A DNA stretch of 64,000 nucleotides, taken from Rhodopila globiformis (GTDB taxonomy: Bacteria; Pseudomonadota; Alphaproteobacteria; Acetobacterales; Acetobacteraceae). A program made the translations under genes and the position numbers. This document shows positions 1 to 8,195 of this stretch, piece after piece (within the stretch, counting starts at the first letter, position 1; the number at the start of each line of letters is the position of its first letter). The stretch is taken from contig NZ_NHRY01000239.1 of NCBI RefSeq assembly GCF_002937115.1, positions 1-64,000 of the forward strand. Reading direction: 5' to 3'. The notes under the pieces are model-generated. The model did not search any database. It was not told the origin of the DNA and saw nothing but the letters and a program-made list of their open reading frames with translations.

Positions 1-1
1 T

Positions 2-37
2 CAGCCCGCGCTGATGGACTTCCTGCACGCGTTATAG
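2..37 (+). CDS. 3' end of an unidentified gene cut by the window edge
   Basis: An open frame enters from the left edge, reads QPALMDFLHAL and stops at TAG. Eleven residues are too few to assign a family. It is listed because the next gene points the same way and the inverted repeat that follows could serve as its terminator. The alternative is that the frame is open by chance. Confidence 0.25.
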   Translation, partial: QPALMDFLHAL

Positions 38-46
38 CCGTTTGGT

Positions 47-109
47 TATGTGGCGTTCAAAGGCCACCAACCGGCCCTGGCAGCCGCATTCGGCGCTGAA
101 CGCCACATA
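47..109. repeat. 13-bp perfect inverted repeat, 37-base loop
   Basis: Bases 47-59 (tatgtggcgttca) are exactly complementary to 97-109. There is no T-run, so it is not a textbook terminator. It lies between the end of the upstream frame and the nitrilase-fold gene, so a processed stem or an operator are both possible. Confidence 0.45.
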
Positions 110-256
110 TCCACCGGCGCCACATTAAGCAGCGGCATCGTTGGTCACGCGCAATTCATGTTGCCGGGACACATTGAAACGGAAGATCGTGCGCACGGAA
201 CCCGGGACGGCGGCCGATTGGCGGTTGCGGCTCTGGGTAAACCGAGGGGGAAACGC

Positions 257-1330
257 ATGATTGAACCATACAACGCCGTCGGGCTGATCCCGACCTTCTG
301 GGGCATCCGCCGCCGGGCGGACATGGACAGGAACCTGGAACACCTGGAAAGCCTGACCAAGGCGGCGTTCTGGCTGTCCAACCTGGATATCCCGGTGCGC
401 CTGGTCGCCATCCCCGAGGGAGCGCTGCAGGGCTTCAACGACGAGGTGCTGGACGCCGACCACGCGGACTTCGCGCGGGACTGCGCCATCGACATCCCCG
501 GGCCGGAGACCGATCGGCTGGGGCGGCTGGCGCGGCAGTGGGGCGTGTTCATCATGGCGCAGGCCAAGGCGCGGCATGAGGACTGGCCGGACCGGTTCTT
601 CAACGTGGGGTTTGTCATCGATCCGGACGGGGCCGTGATCCTGAAGCACTACAAGGTCTCGGCGCTGCTGCCGTGCGAGCGGTCGGTGTCGCCGCACGAC
701 GTGTTCGACTGGTGGGTGGCGAAGTACGGGCGGACGCTGCAGGCGTTCTGGCCGGTGGTGGACACCGCGATCGGGCGCCTGGGGATCATGATGGCGATGG
801 AGGGCAGCTATCCCGAGAACGGGCGGGGGCTGGCGCTGAACGGGGCAGAGGTAGTATACCGGGCCTCGCTGCCGGCGCCGTTCACCGAGAACGATTTCTT
901 CGAGATAACGAACCGGGCGCGGGCGCTGGAGAACAATTTCTACGTCGTGGCGCCGAATATCGGCGGCTACCACCTGTACCCGGACAGCGAGACGCCGATC
1001 GATGCCGGGGGCGGGCAGTCGATGATCGTGGATTACCGCGGGGGGATCGTGGGGAAGCAGCGGGATACGAATGGATCGACGTTCGTGTCCGGGGTGGTGA
1101 ACATCGAGGCGCTGCGGCACCATCGGCAGAGCGCGCAGGTGACCAACTGGGTGAAGGACATCCGGGCGGAGACGGCGCAGATCATTTATGAGCAGGCGAT
1201 TTATCCGAAGAATTTGTATGCGGAGAGGGTTCCGGGGCGGCACGCGGATTACAAGCGGGAGGTGATTGATCGGCAGGTCCGGTTGATGCAGGAGCGGGGG
1301 GTCTGGAAGGGGCCGGCGGGCACGGGTTGA
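257..1330 (+). CDS. Nitrilase-superfamily (carbon-nitrogen hydrolase fold) protein lacking the catalytic cysteine
   Basis: A 357-residue protein with the CN_hydrolase alpha-beta-beta-alpha fold along its length. The start at 257 is chosen because a purine-rich GAGGGGG sits just upstream and the longer upstream frame has no homology-like content. Two residues of the family triad are visible: Glu54 in AIPEGALQG and Lys133 in LKHYKVSAL. Where the nucleophile elbow normally reads G-x-x-G-x-x-x-Cys, this protein reads GRLGIMMAMEGSYPE, so the cysteine position is Ala180 (codon GCG). The flanking EGSYPENGRGLALNGAEV is otherwise typical. Family members hydrolyse nitriles, amides or carbamoyl groups through a Cys thioester; this one cannot do so in the usual way and may be a pseudoenzyme, a binding protein, or use another mechanism. 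No operon partner is visible. Confidence 0.85.
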   Translation: MIEPYNAVGLIPTFWGIRRRADMDRNLEHLESLTKAAFWLSNLDIPVRLVAIPEGALQGFNDEVLDADHADFARDCAIDIPGPETDRLGRLARQWGVFIMAQAKARHEDWPDRFFNVGFVIDPDGAVILKHYKVSALLPCERSVSPHDVFDWWVAKYGRTLQAFWPVVDTAIGRLGIMMAMEGSYPENGRGLALNGAEVVYRASLPAPFTENDFFEITNRARALENNFYVVAPNIGGYHLYPDSETPIDAGGGQSMIVDYRGGIVGKQRDTNGSTFVSGVVNIEALRHHRQSAQVTNWVKDIRAETAQIIYEQAIYPKNLYAERVPGRHADYKREVIDRQVRLMQERGVWKGPAGTG

Positions 1331-1784
1331 CGGAAGCCGGAGCGGCGCGTTCCGCCAGGTCTTTGTTGGCGAGTTGAATTCAAAACGATAATCTGCCCGG
1401 CTACAGCAGACCGCAGGTCGGTTGGGACGCACAGGTGGCCTGTCCTCATCGTCATGGCCCGGCTTGTCCGGGCCACCTATTCCAGCACGTCTGCCGCGAC
1501 AGGTGGCCCGGACGAGCCGGGCCATGACGATGCGGGTGCGCCGTCGCCCTGTCCCAACCGACCTGCGGTCTGCTGTAGGCAAAGCTTCCGCGCCCGGTCC
1601 GACTGCGATTTGATCGTTGCAGTCCCCGCATCTGATACAGCCCAGCGGAAGCTTCCTGGCGTCCTGTCTTCCACCGGGGCAACTGTAGCGGCGATGCGCC
1701 GGCTATCGCCCGACTGCGTGTGGAACGACGATTTGCCATAAGTGCATAGCGCGCGGCCGGACGTTGGGCTTTCCTAATCATATG
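1331..1784. other. Intergenic stretch holding a composite palindromic repeat
   Basis: No coding signal is seen between the nitrilase-fold gene and the IS element. Its main content is the nested inverted repeat at 1401-1578; the remainder (about 1580-1784) shows no gene-like frame. Confidence 0.6.
1401..1578. repeat. Nested palindromic repeat, family R1 (complete copy)
   Basis: Outer arms of 28 bp (1401-1428 and 1551-1578) are perfect inverted copies. Inside them a second pair (1447-1478 and 1501-1532) forms a 32-bp stem with a single mismatch around a 22-base loop. The same inner stem and loop recur at 9768-9837 and 58701-58782, and the right outer arm recurs alone near 5930-5957, 9861-9884 and 10519-10537. 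This looks like a genome-wide REP/BIME-type element. Confidence 0.85.
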
Positions 1785-3100
1785 CACTGCTGTCCGGTTC
1801 GCTGATCTTGGATCTTCGATAACTGGCGGATAGCGTTTGCTTTTTTGGCCCGAATCGGTGGTATCGATTTGAGTTTTGTGCGGCCTTCTCCGGCGCTGAA
1901 CCGGGGACGAACGGGCCATGAACACCGGCAAGACACTGTTCGCGCAATTGATGGATTTCCTGCCGTGGAGCACGTTTGCACGGATCGTCAGCCGTTATGA
2001 CGGCGACCGCGCGGCGCGTGTGTTACCTTGCACCGAGCAGTTCAGGGCGATGGCCTTTGCGCAGTTGACCTATCGGGAAAGCCTGCGTGACATTGAAGCC
2101 TGCTTGTCGGCCCAGGCGCACAAGCTCTACCACATCGGTTTCCGCCAACCGGTTCACCGCTCGACGCTTGCGGATGCGAACGAGATACGCGACTGGCGGA
2201 TGTATGCCGACTTCGCCCACCGGCTGATTGCCCAGGCGCGGCGCCTGTATGCGGGCGACAGCCTCGGCGTTGACCTCAAGGAAGCGGTTTATGCGTTGGA
2301 CTCGACCACGATTGACCTCTGCCTGTCGGTCTTCCCCTGGGCGCATTTCCGAACGAGCAAGGCGGCGGTGAAGATGCACACGCGGCTCGATCTGCGTGGC
2401 AACAGTCCCAGTTTCATCCATGTTTCCAATGGCAAGATGCACGATGTCCGGGTGCTCGACAGGCTGGTGCCGGAGGCTGGTGCGATCTATGTCATGGACC
2501 GCGCCTATGTCGATTTTGCCCGGCTCCATGCGTTGCACCAGGCCGGTGCGTTCTTCGTCACGCGTGCCAAGTCCAACCTCCGGGCGCACCGGGTGTACTC
2601 GGCACCGGCCGATCGGGACGCGGGGATTATCGCCGACCAGACGATCGCGCTGGATGGCGCCCGCACCCGGCACGAGTGTCCCATCCACCTCCGCCGTATC
2701 CGCTTCAAGGATCCGGAAACGGGCAAGACACTGGTGTTTCTGACCAACCAGACGAGCTTGCCGGCGGCGACCGTGTGCGACCTCTACAAGGCTCGTTGGC
2801 AAGTTGATCTATTCTTCAAGTGGATCAAGCAGCACCTGCGGATCAAGCGCTTCTATGGCACCTCGGAAAACGCCGTGAAGACGCAGATCTGGATCGCCGT
2901 GTCGGTCTACGTGCTCGTGGCCATTGTGCGCAAACGGCTGAACCTGGAGCCCTCGCTCTACACAATGTTGCAGGTGGTTTCGGTGTCAGTATTCGAAAAG
3001 CTACCGATCCAATCTGCGTTTTTGCCTGGCGCCTGCGGTTTCGATGCCGCTATGGAAAATAACCAATTGAATCTATTCACAGATTGACCGGACAGCAGTG
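1785..3100 (+). mobile_element. IS4-family insertion sequence, 1316 bp
   Basis: The element is bounded by 14-bp perfect terminal inverted repeats, cactgctgtccggt at 1785-1798 and its complement at 3087-3100. The pentamer atatg abuts both ends (1780-1784 and 3101-3105), consistent with a target duplication. One transposase gene fills the interior and its stop codon runs into the right repeat. The intact ends suggest a fairly recent insertion. Confidence 0.88.
1918..3087 (+). CDS. IS4-family DDE transposase with N-terminal DUF4372
   Basis: A 389-residue transposase. The N-terminal 70 residues (LMDFLPWSTFARIVSRYDGD onward) match the DUF4372 DNA-binding segment that precedes the RNase H-like core in one IS4 branch. 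The first aspartate is in YALDSTTIDL, the second in YVMDRAYVDF. In this branch the third acidic residue is normally the Glu of QVELFFKWIKQHL; here it is Asp297 (codon GAT) in QVDLFFKWIKQHL. The reading frame is complete, so the protein is made, but a DDD rather than DDE triad may lower or abolish transposition. The C-terminus NQLNLF is typical of the family. Confidence 0.9.
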   Translation: MNTGKTLFAQLMDFLPWSTFARIVSRYDGDRAARVLPCTEQFRAMAFAQLTYRESLRDIEACLSAQAHKLYHIGFRQPVHRSTLADANEIRDWRMYADFAHRLIAQARRLYAGDSLGVDLKEAVYALDSTTIDLCLSVFPWAHFRTSKAAVKMHTRLDLRGNSPSFIHVSNGKMHDVRVLDRLVPEAGAIYVMDRAYVDFARLHALHQAGAFFVTRAKSNLRAHRVYSAPADRDAGIIADQTIALDGARTRHECPIHLRRIRFKDPETGKTLVFLTNQTSLPAATVCDLYKARWQVDLFFKWIKQHLRIKRFYGTSENAVKTQIWIAVSVYVLVAIVRKRLNLEPSLYTMLQVVSVSVFEKLPIQSAFLPGACGFDAAMENNQLNLFTD

Positions 3101-3201
3101 ATATGGTTATAATAGGGCTCCTCCGCATGGGCGCGGCTGAGAGAGACAAGGCCGGGACCGTGGCCTCTCCGTCATGGCCACCAAAACCCGCGCCGGCAGC
3201 C

Positions 3202-3831
3202 TCACGGCAGCGGCCTGGACTCCCCCGCCGCGGCGCCCAGGCGGATCAGGTCCGCCGTCCGGCCGACGCCGAGCTTGGCCTTGATCTGCGTGCACGCATT
3301 GGCCACCGTCTTGTAGCCCAGCCCCAGCGCCGCGGCGATCTCGTGCAGCGAGCGGCCGGCGCCGAGCAGCCGCACGATCTCCAGGTCGCGCTCGGTCAGC
3401 CGGTTCGCCGGGTCGGGCGCCGCCGCGGTCTGCAACGCCACCGCCTGCGCGATCTCGGCCTCGATGTAGCGGCCGCCCTCGGCCACCACCCGCAGCGCCT
3501 TCAGCAACTCGGCCGGCGCGGCGTTCTTGCTCATGTAGCCGCAGGCGCCGGCCTGGATGGCGCGGGCGGCAAAACTTGCCTGCAGATGCATGCTGAGCAC
3601 CAGGACCCGGGCCGGCGGGTGCTCGCGCAGGATGCGCCGCAGCAACTCGAACCCGCCCAGTCCCGGCAGGTTGAGGTCCAGCACCACAAGGTCCGGCCGC
3701 TCGTCCTGGACCAGGGCCAGCGCATCCCGGCCGGTGGCGGCTTCGGCAATCCGCCACTGCGGCTGTCCGCCCAGCAGGCGCCGCAGGCCGCTGCGCACGA
3801 TGGCATGGTCATCGACCAGCAGCACCTTCAT
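3202..3831 (-). CDS. NarL/FixJ-type response regulator with LuxR HTH
   Basis: A 209-residue regulator with an N-terminal receiver domain (about 1-118; acidic pocket in VLLVDDHAIVR, phospho-acceptor Asp52 in LVVLDLNLPG) and a C-terminal GerE/LuxR helix-turn-helix (about 145-205, LTERDLEIVRLLGAGRSLHE). The start at 3831 is chosen because its ATG overlaps the TGA of the kinase gene upstream (ATGA), the usual sign of translational coupling. It should be phosphorylated by that kinase and act on transcription. The target is not shown by sequence; the divergent cytochrome c gene is one candidate. Confidence 0.9.
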   Translation of the reverse strand: MKVLLVDDHAIVRSGLRRLLGGQPQWRIAEAATGRDALALVQDERPDLVVLDLNLPGLGGFELLRRILREHPPARVLVLSMHLQASFAARAIQAGACGYMSKNAAPAELLKALRVVAEGGRYIEAEIAQAVALQTAAAPDPANRLTERDLEIVRLLGAGRSLHEIAAALGLGYKTVANACTQIKAKLGVGRTADLIRLGAAAGESRPLP

Positions 3832-5162
3832 GCCGGCACCTCGCACGGCAGCCGCGCCGTCACCGCCAGGCCGCGGCCACCGAGCCGCGGCGCCACCGCC
3901 AGCGTGCCGGCCTGGGCCCGCACACGCTCCTGCATGCCGACCAGGCCGAAGCCCGGGGTCAGGCCGCCGGCGCCCGGGCCGGCGCCGTCGTCGTCAACCC
4001 GCACGACAATGTCCCTCCGGTCGCGGAACACGCGGACCGCCACCTGCGTCGGCGCGCCGTGGCGGACGGCGTTGAGGACGCTCTCCTGCACCACCCGGCA
4101 TACGGTTGCGCGCACGGCTTCATCCAGCGCCGCATCCTCCGGCGCCACGTCCAGGGAAAACGCGATCCCGGGATGCCGGCCGCGCCAGAACGCGACGACG
4201 TTGCCGATCGCGTCCGCCAGGCCGACCGAGCCGGAGCCGAGCGGGCGCAGCCGCCCCAGGATGCCGCGGACCTGGCGCTGCATCGACGCGATCGACTCGC
4301 GGATCGCCTCGGCCCGTTCCGCCGCCTCGGCGGCCTGGCCGTCGGCCAGCAGCGCCGGGATGCCGGCGGCGTCGATCGCGGCGGCGAACAGCAGCGGTCC
4401 GATGTCGTCGTGCAGGTCGCGGGCGAGCTCGGCGCGCTCTTCCTCCTGCAACGTCAGCACCTGCTCGCGCAGCATGGCGTTCTGCGCCTCGGCCTGGCCG
4501 AGCTGCTCGGCCATGCGGTTGAAGCCGTTCGCCAGCCGGGCGAGCTCGGGCGGGCCGGCCACGTCCAGGCGGGCGGCGTAGTCGCCGGCGCCGATGCGTC
4601 CGAGCGCGGCGGACAGGCGCGTCAGCGGCGCCAGGGCGCGGCCGAGCGTCCACAGAATCAGCAGCACCGTCAGGCCGAAGAACACGGCCAGCATGCGCAG
4701 CGTGTCATTGGCCTGGCCCCACACCTCGCCGGTTTCGTTGGCCGCGTCGGTCGCCAGGGTCAAGGTGCCGCCGCTCTCCCAGCCCGGACTGGGCGGGACG
4801 GCCAGGATTGCCGGGGGCAGGGCGGGGTCGATCAGCCGGCGGAACCAAGCCGGCACCGGCTGGCCGGGCGGTTGCAGGTGGGAGGTGGCGATCATCGTGC
4901 CATTGGCGTCCGCCAGCACCGCCCGCATATGGCGGTTGCCGTCGAAGGTCGTCACCAGGTGGCGCAGCTCGCGCAGCTGTCCCGCTGCGCCGATGATTTC
5001 GCCGATGTTGTTGGCTGCCGACTGCCGGCCGGCGGCGATGGCCGCCTGCATCTCGGTCCGCACCGAGGCATCGGCGTGCCACCACGCCAGGGCGCAGCCC
5101 AGGCCGAGCGTAACCGCCAGCACGCCGCCGAGCCACAGGACCAACCGGACACGCAAGGCCAT
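3828..5162 (-). CDS. Membrane sensor histidine kinase (HAMP, HisKA_3, HATPase_c)
   Basis: A 444-residue inner-membrane kinase. TM1 is near residues 5-27, an extracytoplasmic sensor of about 130 residues follows, TM2 is near 155-174, then HAMP (about 175-228), a HisKA_3 dimerisation segment with phospho-acceptor His251 in ARDLHDDIGP, and HATPase_c with VVQESVLNAVRHG (N box) and DDDGAGPG. The start is set by GGGAGG about eight bases upstream of ATG. Architecture is that of NarX/UhpB-type kinases, which pair with LuxR-type regulators such as the one it overlaps. The signal sensed is unknown; the periplasmic domain has no cofactor motif that I recognise. Confidence 0.9.
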   Translation of the reverse strand: MALRVRLVLWLGGVLAVTLGLGCALAWWHADASVRTEMQAAIAAGRQSAANNIGEIIGAAGQLRELRHLVTTFDGNRHMRAVLADANGTMIATSHLQPPGQPVPAWFRRLIDPALPPAILAVPPSPGWESGGTLTLATDAANETGEVWGQANDTLRMLAVFFGLTVLLILWTLGRALAPLTRLSAALGRIGAGDYAARLDVAGPPELARLANGFNRMAEQLGQAEAQNAMLREQVLTLQEEERAELARDLHDDIGPLLFAAAIDAAGIPALLADGQAAEAAERAEAIRESIASMQRQVRGILGRLRPLGSGSVGLADAIGNVVAFWRGRHPGIAFSLDVAPEDAALDEAVRATVCRVVQESVLNAVRHGAPTQVAVRVFRDRRDIVVRVDDDGAGPGAGGLTPGFGLVGMQERVRAQAGTLAVAPRLGGRGLAVTARLPCEVPA

Positions 5163-5412
5163 GCATTTCCCTCCCGGCGCATCGTAGCCGCAGACGGCCA
5201 CAACGGGTTATTCAACCCTGCGCCAAATGCAGCGCGGGCCGGGGCCGCGGCGTCACCGGACCCCGCGGAAGCAGGATCTGCCCCGGACTATCCGGCGTCA
5301 GGGAGCCGGCGATCCCTGCGGGAACGGCATGGCTGCCGCATTGTTGCGCCAGATCAAAGCGGCACGCCCGGCTGGCGTGCTTGATAGCTTCGTCATTACC
5401 CGGAACTGTACC

Positions 5413-5784
5413 ATGCGTTTCGTTTCTGCTTTGCTCACATTGGCTGTCGTCTCCTTACCGCTGGCCGCGCGCGCCGCGGACGTCGAGGCCGGGAAGGCGA
5501 TTTTCAACCGGACCTGCACCAATTGCCACTCCACAGACATTGGTGTGAACAAGATCGGCCCCAGCCTGTACCACGTCGTCGGCCGCCCGTCGGCCGTCGT
5601 GCAGGACTACAATTACTCCGAGGCGATGAAGAACCTGCACTAGGTCTGGACGCCCGCGGCGCTGGACGCCTACCTGTCCAATCCCCGCAGCGAGATCCAC
5701 GGCGTCAAGATGTATTTCAAGGGCCTGCCTGACGCGCAGGACCGGGCCAACGTCATCGCCTATCTGCAAAGCCTGCAGCAGTAA
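5413..5784 (+). pseudogene. Class I cytochrome c gene interrupted by an in-frame amber codon
   Basis: Reading from ATG 5413 gives a signal peptide (RFVSALLTLAVVSLPLAARA), then the haem-binding CTNCH motif (Cys35, Cys38, His39). Codon 77 is TAG (5641-5643). Downstream, in the same frame, the rest of a normal small cytochrome c continues: VWTPAALDAYLSNP, the axial methionine in HGVKMYFKGL (Met100) and the final helix RANVIAYLQSLQQ, ending in TAA. Full length would be 123 codons, normal for this family. Without readthrough the product lacks its sixth haem ligand. A single CAG-to-TAG change would explain it. It lies divergent from the two-component genes and is followed by a strong hairpin. Confidence 0.85.
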
Positions 5785-5797
5785 CACCACGCCGGCG

Positions 5798-5834
5798 GCC
5801 CGGGCGTTTCCATCCTGCGCGGAAACGCCCGGGC
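5798..5834 (+). terminator. 14-bp perfect hairpin downstream of the cytochrome c gene
   Basis: The arms 5798-5811 and 5821-5834 (gcccgggcgtttcc and complement) are perfect with a 9-base loop, 14 bases after the TAA. The T-run that follows is weak (gcatgttt), so termination efficiency is uncertain. Confidence 0.6.
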
Positions 5835-5900
5835 GCATGTTTCGCCATGACGAGGAGGCAACAGCCAGCCCTATTTTAACGCCAATGAGGCCTGCGCCCG

Positions 5901-5957
5901 CCATGACGATGAAGGAGCGCCGTCCTCTCGTCTCAACCGACCTGCGGTCTGCTGTAA
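5901..5957. repeat. Half copy of repeat family R1
   Basis: Ends with the same outer arm as the copy at 1551-1578 (ctcaaccgacctgcggtct core) preceded by ccatgacgatg. No matching left half is present, so this is a remnant or a one-armed variant. Confidence 0.6.
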
Positions 5958-6069
5958 GCCGCTAAGAATGGGATGACCCCCACGCTCACGGGCAGTCTCC
6001 CGGTTCGCACAGAATGGCGCCGGCATGCAGGACCGGCCAAAGCGGACCGGCTCTATCCAGGCTCGGGTT

Positions 6070-7233
6070 CTAACCGCCGAAGTGCCGCTTCAGCCGCGCG
6101 ATCGCCTCTTCCAGGATCTCCGGCCGCTTGCAGAACGCGAACCGGGCATAATGCCGCGGCGCGCCCGGCTCGTCATAGAACGCTGAGACCGGGATCGCCG
6201 TGACGCCCGCAGCCTCGGTGATGTGGCGGCAGAACACGACATCGTCGCCGTCGAAGCCGAGCGGCGCGAAATCGGTGGTGATGAAATACGTCCCCGCCGT
6301 CGGCAGCACCGAGAGCCCGACCTTGGCCAGACCGGCCGCCAGCTGGTCCCGCCGTGCCTGCAGACTGGTCGCGAGGGACGCGAAATAGGCATCGTCCCTG
6401 CTCAGCCCGGCCGCCACCGCCCGTTGCAGATTCGGCGCGGTGGTGAAGGTCAGGTTCTGGTGCGCCTTCTGCACCAGCGGCGTCAGCGCCGCCCCGGCCG
6501 TGACGTAGCCGACTTTCCATCCGGTCAATGAGAATGTCTTGCCGGCCGAGCCGATGCGCATCGTCCGCTCGCGCAGGCCCGGCAGGGTCATCAGCGGGAT
6601 ATGGCGGGCGCCGTCGAACACCAGGTGCTCATACACCTCGTCGCAGATCGCATAGCTGTCCCACTGCGCCACCAGCCCGGCGATGAACGCGAGCTCCTCC
6701 ATGGTGAACACCTTGCCGCACGGGTTCATGGGGGAGTTGAACAGGATCGCCTTGGTCTTCGGCCCGAACGCCGCCGCCAACTGGTCGCGCGGCAGGTCCC
6801 AGTGCGGCGGGGTCAGCCGGACGATGCGCGGGATGGCCCCCAGCATGCGCACGACAGGCACATAGGTATCGTACAGCGGCTCGATCAGCACGACCTCGTC
6901 GCCCGGGTCGATCACCGCCATCAGGCAGGCGGTGATCGCCTCGGTGGCGCCGGAGGTGACGGTGACCTCTCTCGCCCAATCGACGTCCAGGCCGTAGAAC
7001 CGGCGGTTGGCCGCGGCGACGGCTTGGCGCAGCTCCGGCAGGCCGGGCATCGGCGGATACTGGTTGCGGCCGTCCATCAGGGCATCGGCCGCCGCCTGCA
7101 CGATATCCCGCGGCCCCTCGGTGTCCGGGAAGCCCTGGCCCAGGTTGATCGAGCGGTGCTCGACGGCGAGCGCCGACATCACCGTAAAGATGGTGGTGCC
7201 GATGGACCCCAGATAGCTGTTCGCGCCGCGCAT
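6070..7233 (-). CDS. PLP-dependent class I/II aminotransferase
   Basis: A 387-residue fold-type I aminotransferase. Visible landmarks are SGATEAI (cofactor phosphate side), NSPMNPCGKV, the ICDEVYEHL strand with the PLP-binding Asp, and the Schiff-base lysine in SAGKTFSLTGWKVGY. ATG 7233 is preferred over a TTG 36 bases upstream because it has a GGAG about ten bases ahead and the TTG has none. The sequence style (INLGQGFPDTEGP near the N-terminus) is that of the methionine/kynurenine aminotransferase-like YbdL group, so substrate assignment beyond aminotransferase is not safe. It is transcribed alone, away from glnB. Confidence 0.88.
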   Translation of the reverse strand: MRGANSYLGSIGTTIFTVMSALAVEHRSINLGQGFPDTEGPRDIVQAAADALMDGRNQYPPMPGLPELRQAVAAANRRFYGLDVDWAREVTVTSGATEAITACLMAVIDPGDEVVLIEPLYDTYVPVVRMLGAIPRIVRLTPPHWDLPRDQLAAAFGPKTKAILFNSPMNPCGKVFTMEELAFIAGLVAQWDSYAICDEVYEHLVFDGARHIPLMTLPGLRERTMRIGSAGKTFSLTGWKVGYVTAGAALTPLVQKAHQNLTFTTAPNLQRAVAAGLSRDDAYFASLATSLQARRDQLAAGLAKVGLSVLPTAGTYFITTDFAPLGFDGDDVVFCRHITEAAGVTAIPVSAFYDEPGAPRHYARFAFCKRPEILEEAIARLKRHFGG

Positions 7234-7519
7234 CAGGTCACGCTCCGTTCTGACTGTCGCCTGTGACAAGAGGGATTACCGCCTGGAAATCGGCTTGGAA
7301 AGGTCATGAAGGGTTCGGACAGCGTATAGTTTTGCCACAGATTCTGCCCAAAAACCGGGCTGACTGCATCTGTTTCAGCCGCGCAAATAAGCGACATTCG
7401 GTCGGGTGTCGTACCGGCGTGTGCGGAAATGCCCCTCTGCGGGCCGCTTTGATCAAAATCCCCCTGGTCCTTGGAATTCCTGTTACGCTCGGTTAGACCG
7501 TGGGATACGTCGTTGCTGC

Positions 7520-7537
7520 TTGGCACGCCGCGTGCAA
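7520..7537 (+). promoter_or_regulatory. Sigma-54 promoter upstream of glnB-glnA
   Basis: TTGGCACGCCGCGTGCAA keeps the invariant GG and GC separated by exactly 10 bases and the TTGGCACG -24 box, about 90 bases ahead of the glnB start. This fits NtrC/RpoN control of the glnBA operon. Confidence 0.82.
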
Positions 7538-7573
7538 ACCTAAGGCGCTGTTCATGCGGCTGACATCTGATAA

Positions 7574-7969
<396 letters not shown>

Positions 7970-8195
7970 CATCCGGCCTCCCCGGCTTCGCCGCCGCGCG
8001 CGACGACTGACGGGACGCGGCGAGCGGTTCCAGACACGGTACCTTCCACACCCGCTTCCGGTCCTCGGCGGAAACGACTACAGAGGGCCGCGTCATAGGG
8101 CGCCGCGTGGTGCGGCGCTTTGACCTGCCGTGCCCCGTCCCGCCCGATGGCGGGCGGCGCTCCACGGCGTCTTGTTTGGTAACGGGGATTACAGG

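Noticed and set aside
125-1582. 485-codon minus-strand frame across the nitrilase-fold gene
   Set aside because: Arg/Pro/His-rich shadow typical of antisense frames in high-GC DNA; the plus strand has clear family motifs.
5641-5643. Amber codon as a pyrrolysine site in cytochrome c
   Set aside because: No pyl genes are visible and the family has no pyrrolysine members; a CAG-to-TAG change is simpler.
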